From assembly GCA_019722365.1 (NCBI GenBank), contig JADFUC010001683.1:2294001-2358000 (forward strand): 64,000 nucleotides of DNA, in the 5' to 3' direction. This stretch comes from Lithospermum erythrorhizon. Lineage: Eukaryota > Streptophyta > Magnoliopsida > Boraginales > Boraginaceae. Shown here in pieces: positions 1 through 11,100 of the stretch. Numbering within the stretch: position 1 is the stretch's first letter; each line of letters begins with the position of its first letter. The notes beneath the pieces were generated by a model. That model was not told the DNA's origin. It made no database searches and saw only the letters and a list, made by a program, of their open reading frames with translations. The position numbers and the translations under genes were made by a program.

Positions 1-159
1 AATGAATTGATACGCTAATTGTCATAGCAGACGCATAATAAAGGAAATCAATTTTCATTGATTTCGACATTACAACCTTTGATTTTTTTTACATTCGTTT
101 TCTATATCTCTGCATATCTATCTATTGCAACTTTTGATTATTGCACCCTTTGATTACGG

Positions 160-193
<34 letters not shown>

Positions 194-448
194 TGCTGCT
201 ATGCCCTATATATATATATATTTTGGTTAGGCTACAAATGAATTGATATTAATGTGAAGCTTCGAAAACTAGTAAAATTTATTTTTCAAGACTCGAGGTA
301 ATACAAGGTATTGGTGGAAATAGTCAACGATCGAGAACAATTCACATAATAGATTAGGCTTTTTGCTGGCTTAAAAAATAGGCTAATAATAGAGCCGGTT
401 TTTCCAGTATAGAGCGATTTATGATTGAAGGACAATTGTATCCTTATA
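1..448. other. AT-rich intergenic sequence with a TA microsatellite
   Basis: No gene is seen. A run of alternating T and A occupies roughly 163-191, with a second short run near 209-222. The rest is low-complexity AT-rich sequence without codon structure. Confidence 0.6.
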
Positions 449-710
449 CTCCCTCCGTTCACTTAAAAGATTATTAGAAACTTTTTAAGCTTTTTTGACT
501 TTTCATAATTAATTTTGACAAGTATATATTTTTTGTTTGGTTATAATATTTTTATGACAAAATATATCCAATAAAAAATATATTTTAAACTATTTTCAAT
601 TATATATTTTTCATCAAATATTATGCAACGAGAAAGCAAAAAATATTTGTGTCGAAGTTGATTATGAAAAAAGTAAAAATCAAATGAACAATCTTTTAAA
701 ACAGGAGAAA
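449..710. mobile_element. Stowaway-like MITE
   Basis: The segment opens with CTCCCTCCGTTC and closes with an imperfect inverted copy (ACAGGAGAAA). It is flanked on both sides by TA, the usual target duplication of Tc1/mariner-type MITEs. It is about 260 bp, very AT-rich and partly palindromic. Related copies lie at 3.4, 7.5, 25.6 and 62.6 kb. Confidence 0.6.
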
Positions 711-719
711 TATAGAATA

Positions 720-1453
720 GTGATTTGATTTTATATAGTTTGAACTTCGAGACTCGTCATAAGAATTCAATATTAAAGGCGGTGGCGACATGGGGTAATT
801 CTAGGATGAGGTGACCCAGCAGGAGTTTCTTCAGTGAGCAGGAGAGTGGAGGACAAGCGTCTTTGGAGAAGACTGCGTGGTGGTTTGTGAGGCGGTCCAT
901 CCGAATCTAATAGCAACGACCAGGAACATGCCGGACAATCGTTTCCAATGGTATCGAGGCGGAGCCATCCGAGGCTTGTGAGGAAGCCTTATTGCTATAG
1001 AGGCACAAAGTGCTAAATCGAGAGGCGGGGAGCCACCTCTCTTGGGAGCCGTAGAGCCACCTCTCCCAAGAATCCTCACGCACCGGATGAATGCGATGCT
1101 TGGATGTGATGTGGCTCGAAGCGAGGGCGTTGAGAATTTAAGTGGGGAGGTTGTAATACCCGGCGGCAAAATGTGTGTGTGTGTGTGATATGCTTGATAT
1201 GATTTGATTGGTACTACTACGTACCATCAAGATGCATCTTAACTTCGGAAGCTCAAATCTCGCAAGAACTTGATATTGGCGTCTTGGCTTTGGGAGTAAT
1301 TCTAAGGATGGGTGACCATTTGGGAAGTTTCATTGAAGCAAGTGAGTGAGGACAAAATGTCTTTGGAAAAGACTTCGTGGTGGTTTAATGAGGCCGATCC
1401 ATCAAATTTAATAACGCACCGACCGGTGTGCCGGACGAGGGCATTCTTGTAAC
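720..1453 (+). mobile_element. Cassandra-like TRIM retrotransposon (5S rRNA-derived LTRs)
   Basis: Two related LTR copies flank a short non-coding centre. The 3' LTR starts TGTAATACCC at 1152 and runs to about 1453; the 5' LTR is truncated or diverged and ends near 947. Next to it, at 949-960, is TGGTATCGAGGC, close to the initiator-methionine tRNA primer-binding site TGGTATCAGAGC. A purine-rich tract (AAGTGGGGAGG) lies just before the 3' LTR. Both LTRs carry a sequence resembling the 3' half of plant 5S rRNA, including CTAAGGATGGGTGACC. TRIMs with 5S-bearing LTRs are the known Cassandra family. The open reading frame on the opposite strand here is not a gene. Confidence 0.75.
1216..1343 (+). 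repeat. 5S rRNA-like segment inside the Cassandra 3' LTR
   Basis: The order of pieces follows plant 5S rRNA: a stretch aligning to CATCAGAACTCCGAAG, then CTTGG, then GGGAGTAATTCTAAGGATGGGTGACC-like sequence (internal control C box at about 1293-1316), then TGGGAAGT. A block of roughly 20 extra bases splits the middle, so it is not a functional 5S gene. In Cassandra this segment supplies a pol III promoter. Confidence 0.65.
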
Positions 1454-2110
1454 ATATTGAATAGTATGGATTGAATATTTAACGAAATGAATTTGGCAAT
1501 ATTGATTAAAAATTGGTTCAATTCTGAGGAGGAACAATATTATCTTACAAATTAAATATTATTGTGAATATGAAAAAACTGTGTAGATGTCATTGGCTTT
1601 AAAAAATAATCGGCGCAACAAAAATTTCACCGGTAAAGAATTGTATTGTGGAGGCTGGAAGGGGAATGTGTGGTCCAAATTGGAGGTGTATTTAAACGAT
1701 TTAATGACTATTAGGATGAGATTTGAGAGCGAATTTGCTCACCTTATAACACACTTTATGCTTATTTGTGCTAACGAGGCTGGCCTCGAGTATATATACT
1801 GAATGTGTATGGGATTGAAGTATATATGTATTCTAATAGGCTTAAACACATTTACTACCTAAAATTAAGTATTTTTTAAGAGTATATATATCTTTCAGGC
1901 GTGTATGATTCAGTGCGTATAATATGCTCTAATGTATGTGTTAACGTAAGTTGGCAGCCGATTATGTTACCACCAAAGAGGAACCGAGACAACAAGTTAA
2001 TTTAAGCAGGCCTTAACCCAAAACATGGAGTATTTGACAAATGGGCCGTCCCACACTGTTTGTTAACGTTTGTCAAACAGGCCATTTTGTTTTGTTTTCG
2101 ACCGGCGTTT
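1454..2110. other. Intergenic, no gene recognised
   Basis: A 71-codon open frame starts at 1587 but has no recognisable domain, no splice support and no homologue that I know. I treat it as chance. The rest is unremarkable. Confidence 0.5.
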
Positions 2111-2129
2111 TAACGGTGTTAGTGGCTTA

Positions 2130-2960
2130 ATGATGCAATCAAATTAAGCGTTGTACCGTTTGAATTAAGCGTGGTAACATTTGAATTAAGCGTCAAATAC
2201 CGTTTAACACACAATTCTCAAAATTGTGACCAGCATTAAATACCATTGAATGAAAGCGATGGTACCCGTTCCCATGGCTATAATTACTGTTAGTATCGTT
2301 TTAGTATTAAATTGAGTTATAAACCAAATGTTAAGAGTATGAACTTCTTACATCTAAGTATGATAAAATGAAGGGTTTAATACTTTATTTAGTAGAATAA
2401 TATATCATAATACTAAATAACATATTTGGTATTATTTAATATATTGATAGAATAATAAGTTTGGTATTATTTGATAGAACTTACTTTATTTGATAGAATA
2501 ATATATCATAATACTAAATAACTTAGATTTGTACGTATATTATTTGCTTTTATTTATACGTATATTATTTGAAACTAAATAACTTGATTTATAATTATAC
2601 ACATATTAACATGAATATTTCATGAATACAATATTATCATGAATATTTCTCTTTTAATAATTTAAATAGAATCATTTCAATTATTTCTTGAAGGATAATA
2701 TATCAAATAAAGATAATATATTAAATAATGCAAATTTAAGTTATCTATTAATATGTTGAAATAGTTTTTATTTAGAAATGTGATTGTATTATTTGAAGGA
2801 TAATATATTATTAGATGCTTTCAACTTGTTTATATATTATTTAAAACTAGATAAGCTTCATTTATTATTCTTTGCTTAATTAACAAATTAATAGTCGAAC
2901 TTGGCTCGATGGTTAAGTTTATTCTTAAAGTAAAGATACAAGTTCGAATCATTCTTCTAT
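2130..2960 (+). repeat. AT-rich dispersed repeat, copy 1
   Basis: Contains repeated phrases of the type TTGAATTAAGCGTGGTA, then GATAAAATGAAGGGTTTA, then many TTTGATAGAATAATATATC-like units. The same phrases recur in the same order at 5385-6110, so the two are copies of one unclassified repeat. No coding capacity is visible. Confidence 0.55.
2890..2955 (+). repeat. tRNA-like / SINE-like segment
   Basis: TGGCTCGATGGTTAAG resembles a pol III A box, and GTTCGAATC 45 bases later is a perfect B box. This is the arrangement of tRNA-derived SINE heads. No cloverleaf can be closed, so it is not a tRNA gene. The matching place in the second repeat copy (about 6060-6112) holds a more decayed version. 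Confidence 0.45.
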
Positions 2961-3369
2961 TATTTATTTTTTTGTGCAAATATTTAAAGGCATTGAATGC
3001 AGATTAATATGAAGCGATGCTGGCGTTAACTAGAGAGAGAGGGAACCGAGGCAGGAAGTAGGAAGCGTCTTTGGGCCGATTAAATCCACGTTCTTGCTTG
3101 AGGCAGGGGCGTTCTGGGTAGGCTGGTGGGCCGGGCCGAATCTGAGGCAGGGGCGGTGGGCCGGGCTGAGCGGCCACCGAGGCATGGTTCGTTAGCCCTC
3201 TATTAGCAGCTCTCCTTTATAATAGTACTTCCGATACTTAAGTAATTAAGTTAAATATGATATTTCAAAACGATATTTAGTTATGTACATATATTTTAAA
3301 TATAGTTCATTAAAAACGAGTACAATCCTTGTTAGTAATAATATCTCTATAATTGTACCCAATCATATA
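2960..3369. other. Intergenic, GC-richer island then AT-rich
   Basis: 3010-3200 is unusually G-rich for this window (repeated GGGCCGGGC and GAGGCAGGGGC phrases), and the remainder is AT-rich. No coding frame is supported. It may be a fragment of a retroelement. Confidence 0.4.
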
Positions 3370-3636
3370 CTTCCTCGGATTTATAAAAAGATTATCAGCA
3401 TTTTGATTTTAATTGATTGATTTTTTTCGGTTAAGCTGAAATAAAGCTTTTAATATGTTTCTATATTTATTTGGATAAAATATATCGATTTGTAATATTT
3501 TAACATCTTTCTTACATTAAGCTTGATAATTTTGATTAAAATTAAAAATTTTGGATATCGATTAAGATTATAATATTTATTAATATTTGTGATAAAAAAA
3601 GCAAGCTTAATAATCTTTATAGGAGCAGGAGGAGCC
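3370..3636. mobile_element. Stowaway-like MITE
   Basis: Imperfect terminal inverted repeats: CTTCCTCGGATTTATAAAAAG at the left, and at the right the complement of a similar sequence around TAATCTTTATAGGAGCAGGAGG. TA flanks the left end. The interior is AT-rich and palindromic, as in the other MITEs here. Confidence 0.55.
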
Positions 3637-3704
3637 TACTAGCTAGATGACATTGAAACAAAATCAACAAACTTAAACACTACAAGCACCTAAGCCGGAC
3701 TTCA

Positions 3705-3878
3705 CTTACAATTTGGTTTAATTTCCATGGTTTAGTTACATTGGACAACCTAATCTTTTCTCTGCCGAAATAATTAAAGATAAAAGATCAAGAATCACTT
3801 TTTATTCTGACTAATGACATAACTATTATTGACATAACTTTAATCTGCAATAAGAGTTAAGGAATACTTTAAAGTGGG
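3705..3878 (+). promoter_or_regulatory. Orphan copy of the CCD upstream region
   Basis: This segment repeats, in order, landmarks found upstream of both CCD copies: TTGGACAACCTAATCTTTTCTC, a GATCAAGAATCACT-like phrase, CTGACTAATGACATAA, TTAATCTGCAATAAGAGTTA and GGATACTTT-like sequence. The matches are at 7818-7985 and 22205-22345. Similarity stops before the TATA box, and no CCD exon follows. It is a third, truncated relic of the duplicated promoter. Confidence 0.65.
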
Positions 3879-4560
3879 ATTTGTTTGGAATATGAGAGAA
3901 AATTGGTTAAATTGTACCGGTCAATTGTCTCTACCCCACCCCCATCATTATCCCCACCAACCTCTCCAACACCCTACCACCATCGTCTCCTCCCCCACTG
4001 ACCCCGTTCTCCCACTACCACTGATCCCCCTCCCTCATTATCACCCCTACCTTATTGTTATCTTTTCCTTCCCTCTTTTAGATCTGCCATCCATCTATTT
4101 CCTTCCCAAACCCAAACTGTGCCGCCTCCTCCCCCCATAAATCGATTATCTCCCCACCCAACCCCTAAATCGCGACTCTCTCCCTTGCCCTTCCTAAATA
4201 GGGCCACCCTTCCCTTCCCAAATCCTAAATCGCGCCCCCTCCCCTCCCCCTAGGCAATCACGACCCCCTCCTCTTCTCCCCTTAAATCGCGACTAGATTG
4301 GTTGGGGGAAGGGGGGGTCCTAATTGAGGGAGTGGATGAATGAGGATTGCGATTTGGGATAGTTTGATGTGAGTGGGGGAAAGAAGACAATAGAATTGTG
4401 AGGTGGGGGGCCAGTGGGGTGAGCGTAGGGGGTAATGGGGCAGGGGGGGGTATGTGGTGGAATAAGATATTGCTTATGTTTTAAGAGGGGTAATTTAGTA
4501 ATTTAAGAGGAGATGGTATTTGAGCAATTTTTTTAAAAAGGGTGTTAGATTTTAAAAGAG
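3879..4560. repeat. Strand-asymmetric C-rich then G-rich block
   Basis: From about 3935 to 4290 the plus strand is almost all C and T with runs of CCCC; from 4300 to 4470 it is G-rich with runs of up to eight G. The open frame at 3874-4140 reads as Pro/Leu/His-rich only because of this bias. A shorter C-rich stretch of similar wording lies at 42860-42960. It may be a fold-back repeat; no family is recognised. Confidence 0.45.
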
Positions 4561-5384
4561 AGAGTCCCAAACCGGCCCAATTGACACATCCAATTTGAAG
4601 GAGGAGATGATTTAGATATGCTTCAACGATTGGAGTCGTTTGGATAGCAGGTGAAATTTGTTTGAAGCAGAATTTTTGTGGATGTTAGGCTTAGGCTTAA
4701 TATATGATAAGCGGTGAAATTTGAAGAGCTTTAGGCTTTATGATAGAAGGAAATTTCCCGAGCGAATTATCTTAAGTTGAGGATTTGTTAATATATGTAT
4801 GATAATTTTTCAAGTTATTTAGCTTCAAATAATATATAAATAAAATTATAAGATTGATAATATATTGTCGTGAATAATAAAAACGTATTTCTAATTAAAA
4901 ACTATTTTAGAGATATTGATGAATAACTTAGATTTGGTATTATTTAATATATTATCTTTATTTGATATATATCACTCGAAATAATTAGAAATGATTCTTT
5001 TAAATCGATTCGAGTTATTTAGTATTGTATAGTAAATGGATAACAACATAAGATTCGTTAATATATGAGGGTATTTTTGTGTCAAATAATATATTGATAA
5101 AAGTAAAAATATTCATATATTACAAAGTAATAATATTGTATTCAGATTATTTTAATTATATGATGAAAGTTGTTATTTAATGTTGAATATTCTTATTGTA
5201 TATGGATAGAGCATGAGATATTTATATAGTATTGAGCAATATATGAATAAAACGTTAGATCGTCAATATATTATTTAAATAATTGAAGACTTTATTGACC
5301 CCAACTCAAAACTTTATCAATGATAATATTTCAAATTATCATATGCAAAATATATTATTTAACTCACAAAACTTTATAGGTAGA
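4561..5384. other. AT-rich intergenic repeat sequence
   Basis: Consists of AT-rich phrases (TTATTTAATATATTATC, TTTGATATA) shared with the flanking dispersed repeat copies. No gene, no terminal repeat and no RNA gene could be defined. Confidence 0.45.
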
Positions 5385-6112
5385 TTAAGCATTGGTACCA
5401 TTTGAATTAAGCACACGTTTAAGCGCTTGTAAATACTCAAAATTGTGATAAGCGTGGTACCGTTTAATTCAGCGTGGTGCCGTTTAACCGCAGTATTCAA
5501 TTATGTTTGCATCGTTTAGTATTAGAATTGAGTTGTAAATAAATGTTACGTATGGATTTACTATCTAAATTATGATAAAATGAAGGGTTTAGTATTATTT
5601 GATAGATTTATCATGAGTGTAATAAGTTTGTGAGTATTATTTGATAGATTTTACAAATGACAACGAGGGTATAGCCATAGTAGCATCGTCTGGACCTTTA
5701 TTCAAATAATATATAATAATAATACTAAATAACTTAGATTTGAGGTATTATTTAATATATTATCTTATTTGATATAATTCTTTTTAATTTATATGATAAA
5801 AGTTGTTATTTAATGTTGAATATTCTTCAATGTTCTAAAATGTAACATTAAATAAATTGTATAATATGTTTAAGTTAATTAAAAAGATTTTATACAATCT
5901 TTATTACTTTTTGTTATATAGCGACAAATATTATTCTTTTATCAATATATTATTTAACTCAAAACTTTATCGATGATAACATTCCAAATTATAATATGAA
6001 AAATAAGTTATACTTAAACATATATTACTTTAACAAGTAAAATATATAACATTAATTGGTAAGTTGGTTCATTAGTTTGATATCTTTGTACTTAATTTGG
6101 AGTTGAGGTTGA
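5385..6112 (+). repeat. AT-rich dispersed repeat, copy 2
   Basis: Second copy of the repeat at 2130-2960. It begins with GGTACCATTTGAATTAAGC phrases, continues with GATAAAATGAAGGGTTTAG and ends near a decayed tRNA-like head. Both copies have the same orientation. Confidence 0.55.
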
Positions 6113-7483
6113 GCCTACATAACCACCAATTTTTGAAGGGAATTTGACACAAAGGTTACCACGTTAAGGCCCATAAAATGTAGCCGACCCGCCTCGAGTA
6201 AATACCAGCGCCGAGGTTTGAAGGTGGTTATCGACTTGTATATGCAGTCGTAAATGCGATCGGTTGACACAAAAATCACTGTTTGATAACTTGATAAAAC
6301 ACGATAGTTTGATAAAAGTGAAATAAGTTTGAAATTCAAAATGTTTTTAATACGGAGTTTAACCGTGATGGCGTCGCTGTCAAAAGAAAACAAAGTGTAA
6401 AACTCCATCACGTACCAAATCCCAAAATACTCCACAAAATGGTTTTACAATTTTTTCAACATCAACAAAATATGAAAAGGCGAATACATCAAAAATAAAG
6501 AAAAGATGACGTAGAGGATCTGGCCGTCACCACCTAGGTAAAATCAGCGGACACTCACGAGCATGCAAACACCGAAATGGCACTGCATCAATCACGGAGG
6601 TGGGAAGAGGTAAAGCTGGCAGCAGGTAAATGAATCGCCCCGGATGGTAAGCTTTATCAGCATCCGGGCCAGGGTACACAATAAAAAGATATAGGCGTGG
6701 CGATAAAGTATATATATGTAAATAAAAGAAATCAATTATCCATAGCATGCTTACAACAAAAGCGATCATCATCCACATACATACATTTTAGAGAGGACTC
6801 AACTTCGTTAACCAGCATGTTATACGAGATCTCGTATCACATAATCAAATAAGTAAAACAACATAAATTTTTCAACGCCGCGCGTTTATACCGCAACAAC
6901 AATATAATAACTTAGAAAATGAAACCATAACAATATCACATATAATATTCCGTAACTAGAGCTCCTTACTTGAACACCAACATGGAAATGCATATCCTTT
7001 TCCGGTAATTTCGCCTTGAACACAGCGTCATCCCCTAAAAAGCATTACTCGGCTTCAGGCATTCACCCAGATTCAAAAAGCATCTGCTTGTCGACATCTG
7101 ACATCCACAACCTCTAGCAACTCAAACAATTATCACGTAGCTACAACAAATTTAAGATAGAAACGACCGGACAACAATCACAATAATCTCGATTATAACA
7201 CCCACAATATACTCAATAAGAGCAATTTCATATAGAACCTACTACTATAATGCCACCAACACAACCACCATACAAAATGATAGATTTCTTATTATTCACT
7301 TCGCTATTGAAAAAATAATAGGGAGAGTATAAATTTAGAAGGTGAAGAGGGTGAGTGAATAATTTTATAGGAGGCAACTTATTATTTTAGGGGAACTAAA
7401 AAAATACCATTTTTATTTTTATTTTTAGTGATTTCAGCCTCTATTTTAGCCTTTAGAAGAGTTGATGTACATACATTAATACT
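6113..7483. other. GC-richer unclassified repeat, probably retroelement-derived
   Basis: 6150-7260 is richer in G and C than its surroundings and reads like LTR sequence (long non-coding, purine-biased phrases), but I could not find paired ends, a primer-binding site or protein motifs. Two minus-strand open frames (6115-6435 and 6527-6778) have no recognisable domains and I do not call them genes. Confidence 0.35.
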
Positions 7484-7741
7484 CAAATACGTGTCGCACC
7501 AAGATTGTCGTATTTTGACTTTTTGAATTTTTAATAGTTGAACTTTAATTTGACCGTATATATATATTTTTTTGTTTTATAACATTTATGAAAAATATAT
7601 CAATAAAAATATATTTCAAATTCTTTCCATTGATATATCTTTAAATGAATATTATGCAATCTATTGAAATATTTATGGTCAAATTTTAACTGTTAAAAAA
7701 TAAAAAAATCAAAATATGTCAATATTTTAGTGACGGAGACA
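7484..7741. mobile_element. Stowaway-like MITE
   Basis: About 250 bp, palindromic and AT-rich, with TATTTTGACTTTTTGAAT near the left end and its approximate complement (AAAATCAAAATATGTCAAT) near the right, followed by GTGACGGAGACAGTA. It lies just upstream of the region shared with the CCD pseudogene promoter. Confidence 0.5.
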
Positions 7742-7789
7742 GTAAAATTGCTGGCATACTTTTAAATACCACGAATCATCTAAACTGGA

Positions 7790-8147
7790 CTCAACTTATT
7801 CTTTTTGTTGTCGCATAGTTTATTTACCGTGGACAGCCTAATCTTTTTTCAATGTTTGAAGACTAAGGGATCAGTAATCACTATTTATTGATTAATGACA
7901 TAGACTAAAGGATCAATAATTACTATTTATTGACTAATGACATAATCTTAATCTGCAATCAATGTTAGCGGATACTTCAAGTGAGTTTTTTTAGGAAAAC
8001 GAAATGTATTTACCAACATCTAATCTCTTTACACTAAGCCTGCAGCTATATATACACACATATAATTTACCTAAAGATGCACAAGACAGAATTAACTAAG
8101 CAGAGGTAAGAAAGAGAGTGAGAGAAATAAGTTTAATAATAAAATAG
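7790..8147 (+). promoter_or_regulatory. Promoter and 5' UTR of the CCD1-like gene
   Basis: A TATA box (CTATATATA, 8046-8054) lies about 95 bases before the start codon, and the leader between them is AT/purine-rich. The region from about 7818 is conserved in the tandem copy (22205-22424) and, without the TATA box, at 3705-3878. That conservation suggests the unit duplicated was promoter plus gene. Confidence 0.65.
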
Positions 8148-11100
8148 ATGGCTGATGAAGAATATGATCAACAAGCAAGTAACAACAAAAGGAAGTGGCC
8201 ATCTCTTGATCAAATAAATGAATTATTGGCTAGTCAAGAAAACAGGAAAAAAAATAATCCCATCTTTAAGTCCTCCGTGACTTCCTCTTCATCCACATCA
8301 ACTGACAAGGTAGTATGGTATACTAGAACATCCATATAATAAATGTGTATTAATATACTTTTTCTTTGACATTTTGGTTTTTATATATCAACAATTAATT
8401 AAACATTAATTACTTTTATATATGATCTTAATAAATATAACTCTTGCTATCATTGTATTTTTTTTTATATATATTTTGAGTTAATTGCCGATTTGATCTC
8501 AAATAATGAGACTAAGTTACATTTTGCTCAATGATAGTTTAAAATAAAGTTAGAATTTTATTAAAAAAAGAAATGGATATGTATATACGATTTGATCCCA
8601 ATTTCACCTAGACATTAATCTCATAATTTGTATATGAGACTGAATTAGGAAATCCACTCTCATCACCTAAATCTCATTATTTGTACTATCAAGGATCAAA
8701 TCTCAACTTACATCAACAATTAACTCAATATATTTTCACAAAACTTTTGGGATGTAGGGTCTTATTAGCGTCATGCCATTGAAACCACTTCACAATTTGG
8801 TACATATTACATTAACATAAAATTTGATCCCCTCTAGGAGTTTGGGAAAAGTATTGCTCCAATGGAAGATGAACCAGCAACACATGATGGAGTGATAAAA
8901 GTGGATCCAAAACCAAACCGAACAAGTAAATCTGAGATAATCGACAAGATAGCTCATTTGGTAGTGAGCTTGCAATTTGGCACCATTGAAACTTCACTTA
9001 GGCTAAAGGGTAATTTTGCTCCAGTCAGAAATGAGACTCCTCCTACAGGGGACCTTGAAGTCGTACAAGGTCAAATTCCTGTAAGTGTAAACTAAATTAT
9101 GATTCTAATCTAAAAACTAAAATTAATTATTATGAGCTCATTCAACTGTAGTATTGTTCCTTCTTCCTCTTTGTTCCGTTTCAAATTATATGCTACTTTC
9201 TTAACTGAGGCCACTTAAAAATGAAAACCGCCACTCATCTTTTTTGCATAGATTTCTATACTCAATATTTATTTTTATTCTTTCTCTTTTCTAACATAGA
9301 TATATACTTATATGACTAGATTTTGCGGTATCGTAATTCTATATGATGGATCATGTTAAAATCAGATGTCAATTTTGATTGTTTTTAATATTATACTAGT
9401 AATTCGTATATATTAGCTATATAAATTAAAGTCGTTTAATATTATCAGAATTGGCGAAGAGAAAATCAAGTCCATCTAAATAAAAAATTTCGTAATAACA
9501 CCAACATATTTTCTTATGAAACACATGTATAAGAGGATTTTTTTTTTGGTAAATGCATAAGGGGAATTATTTAATACCCTAATTTTAGGTATATATGATT
9601 TAAGTCATTTTTTAAGTGCTCAAATTGCTTAAGATAAATGATTGACTTTAACAAATATATGAAACTATATATTATACATATATATGTATATATATTTCAA
9701 TTTTTACATTTTGCAGAAGTTACTTACTGGTATGATGATCAGAAATGGTCCAAATCCAAATCAAGATCCAGTTGCTAACTATTCATGGTAACTATATATC
9801 CTTTAGTTAGATTTTTAATACATCACGTAATTTATTAAAATAGACGTACAACATTGAATCACATGCATTTTAATATTTTATCCTATTTTTAATATCAATT
9901 TTTCTAATATGTGCCCTTAGAGTGCAGGTTAAGAAATGAAATTGAAAATAATAAGGAAATATATTTTAAAAAATATTTTCATATCAAAGTTCAGATACAA
10001 ATCTTGTATCAAATATTTTTATTTAATTTATTAACACTTTAACCTGTGTCCTTAGAGCACATATTAAAAAAATCGTTTTAATATATGAAATGATTAACAA
10101 TCTTCATTTTATCTATGCAGGATGGATGGAGACAGGTTTAGTTTGTATTTCTATCAACTTTTGTACTTCTATCTTCAATCTATATTTGCATATATTTATC
10201 ATTTTCTAATTTCTTGGAACCACATAAACATATAATTTCACACTATGTAACCATGTAGGATAAGGTACATATCTATAATCTATAATCTAATGACATAACA
10301 TATATAAAAGTGTGAATAAAGATTGTGTTTCTTTCATTTTTTCCCTTTTTACATTATTAATTACTAAAATGCCTTTTTCTCTAAAAATCTAAAAATTAGG
10401 TAAAAGTATTATATTTTTAATTAATAATTTCACATCCTAATTGATAACTCATGAGTTCTAATTTGAACTAACTACTATTAAATAATAATATATTTTATGT
10501 AGACCTATTGTTATTATTATTATAATAGTGTTATAGTTAAATAATTGTATGATTTGTGTAGAATTATTATTATTATTTATTATTATTATGTACGTAGAAC
10601 TATTGTTATTATTATTATAATATGTATTAGTTAAATAAGGATATATTTTGTATAGAATTATTATTATTATTATTATTGTTGTTGTTGTTGTTGTTATTTA
10701 ATTCATTGCAGATATGAATTTTATATATCGAGATCCACAAATATTTAAATTTTAAATCATACCAATTTAAATCGACACAAAAGGTAAATACTCCCATGAT
10801 ACTATATTGATGATCACCCGTCAATATATTTAGTCATACGACATCAAATCATAAAGTGAATATTTTGTGATTCTTTCTATCAAGTCTCAATTTGGTAAGC
10901 ACTGATATATATATTTCTTCCATCCCGATTACAAATATTACCATCGTGATGGCGGATTTGCAAATGTCAAGAGCCTCCGGTAATATTTGGCACCATTTAT
11001 GCAGCGACAATTAATATGCAGTATATCTTTATATGCTTTTTGGTAATTATTATTATTATTATTATTATATTATTATTATTAGTTTCAGTTAACAAATAAT

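Noticed and set aside
831..1169. Minus-strand 112-codon open frame
   Set aside because: It lies antisense across the Cassandra-like TRIM; its length comes from the GC-richer LTR sequence, not from a gene.
1216..1343. Possible functional 5S rRNA gene
   Set aside because: An extra block splits the internal promoter and it lies within an LTR with PBS and polypurine tract.
2890..2955. Possible tRNA gene
   Set aside because: A- and B-box-like sequences are present, but acceptor and anticodon stems do not pair; it is better read as SINE-like.
3874..4140. Pro/Leu-rich 88-codon open frame
   Set aside because: It exists only because the strand is almost all C and T; there is no domain or splice context.
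6115..6778. Two minus-strand open frames
   Set aside because: No recognisable motif, in a repeat-like region; not enough to call genes.
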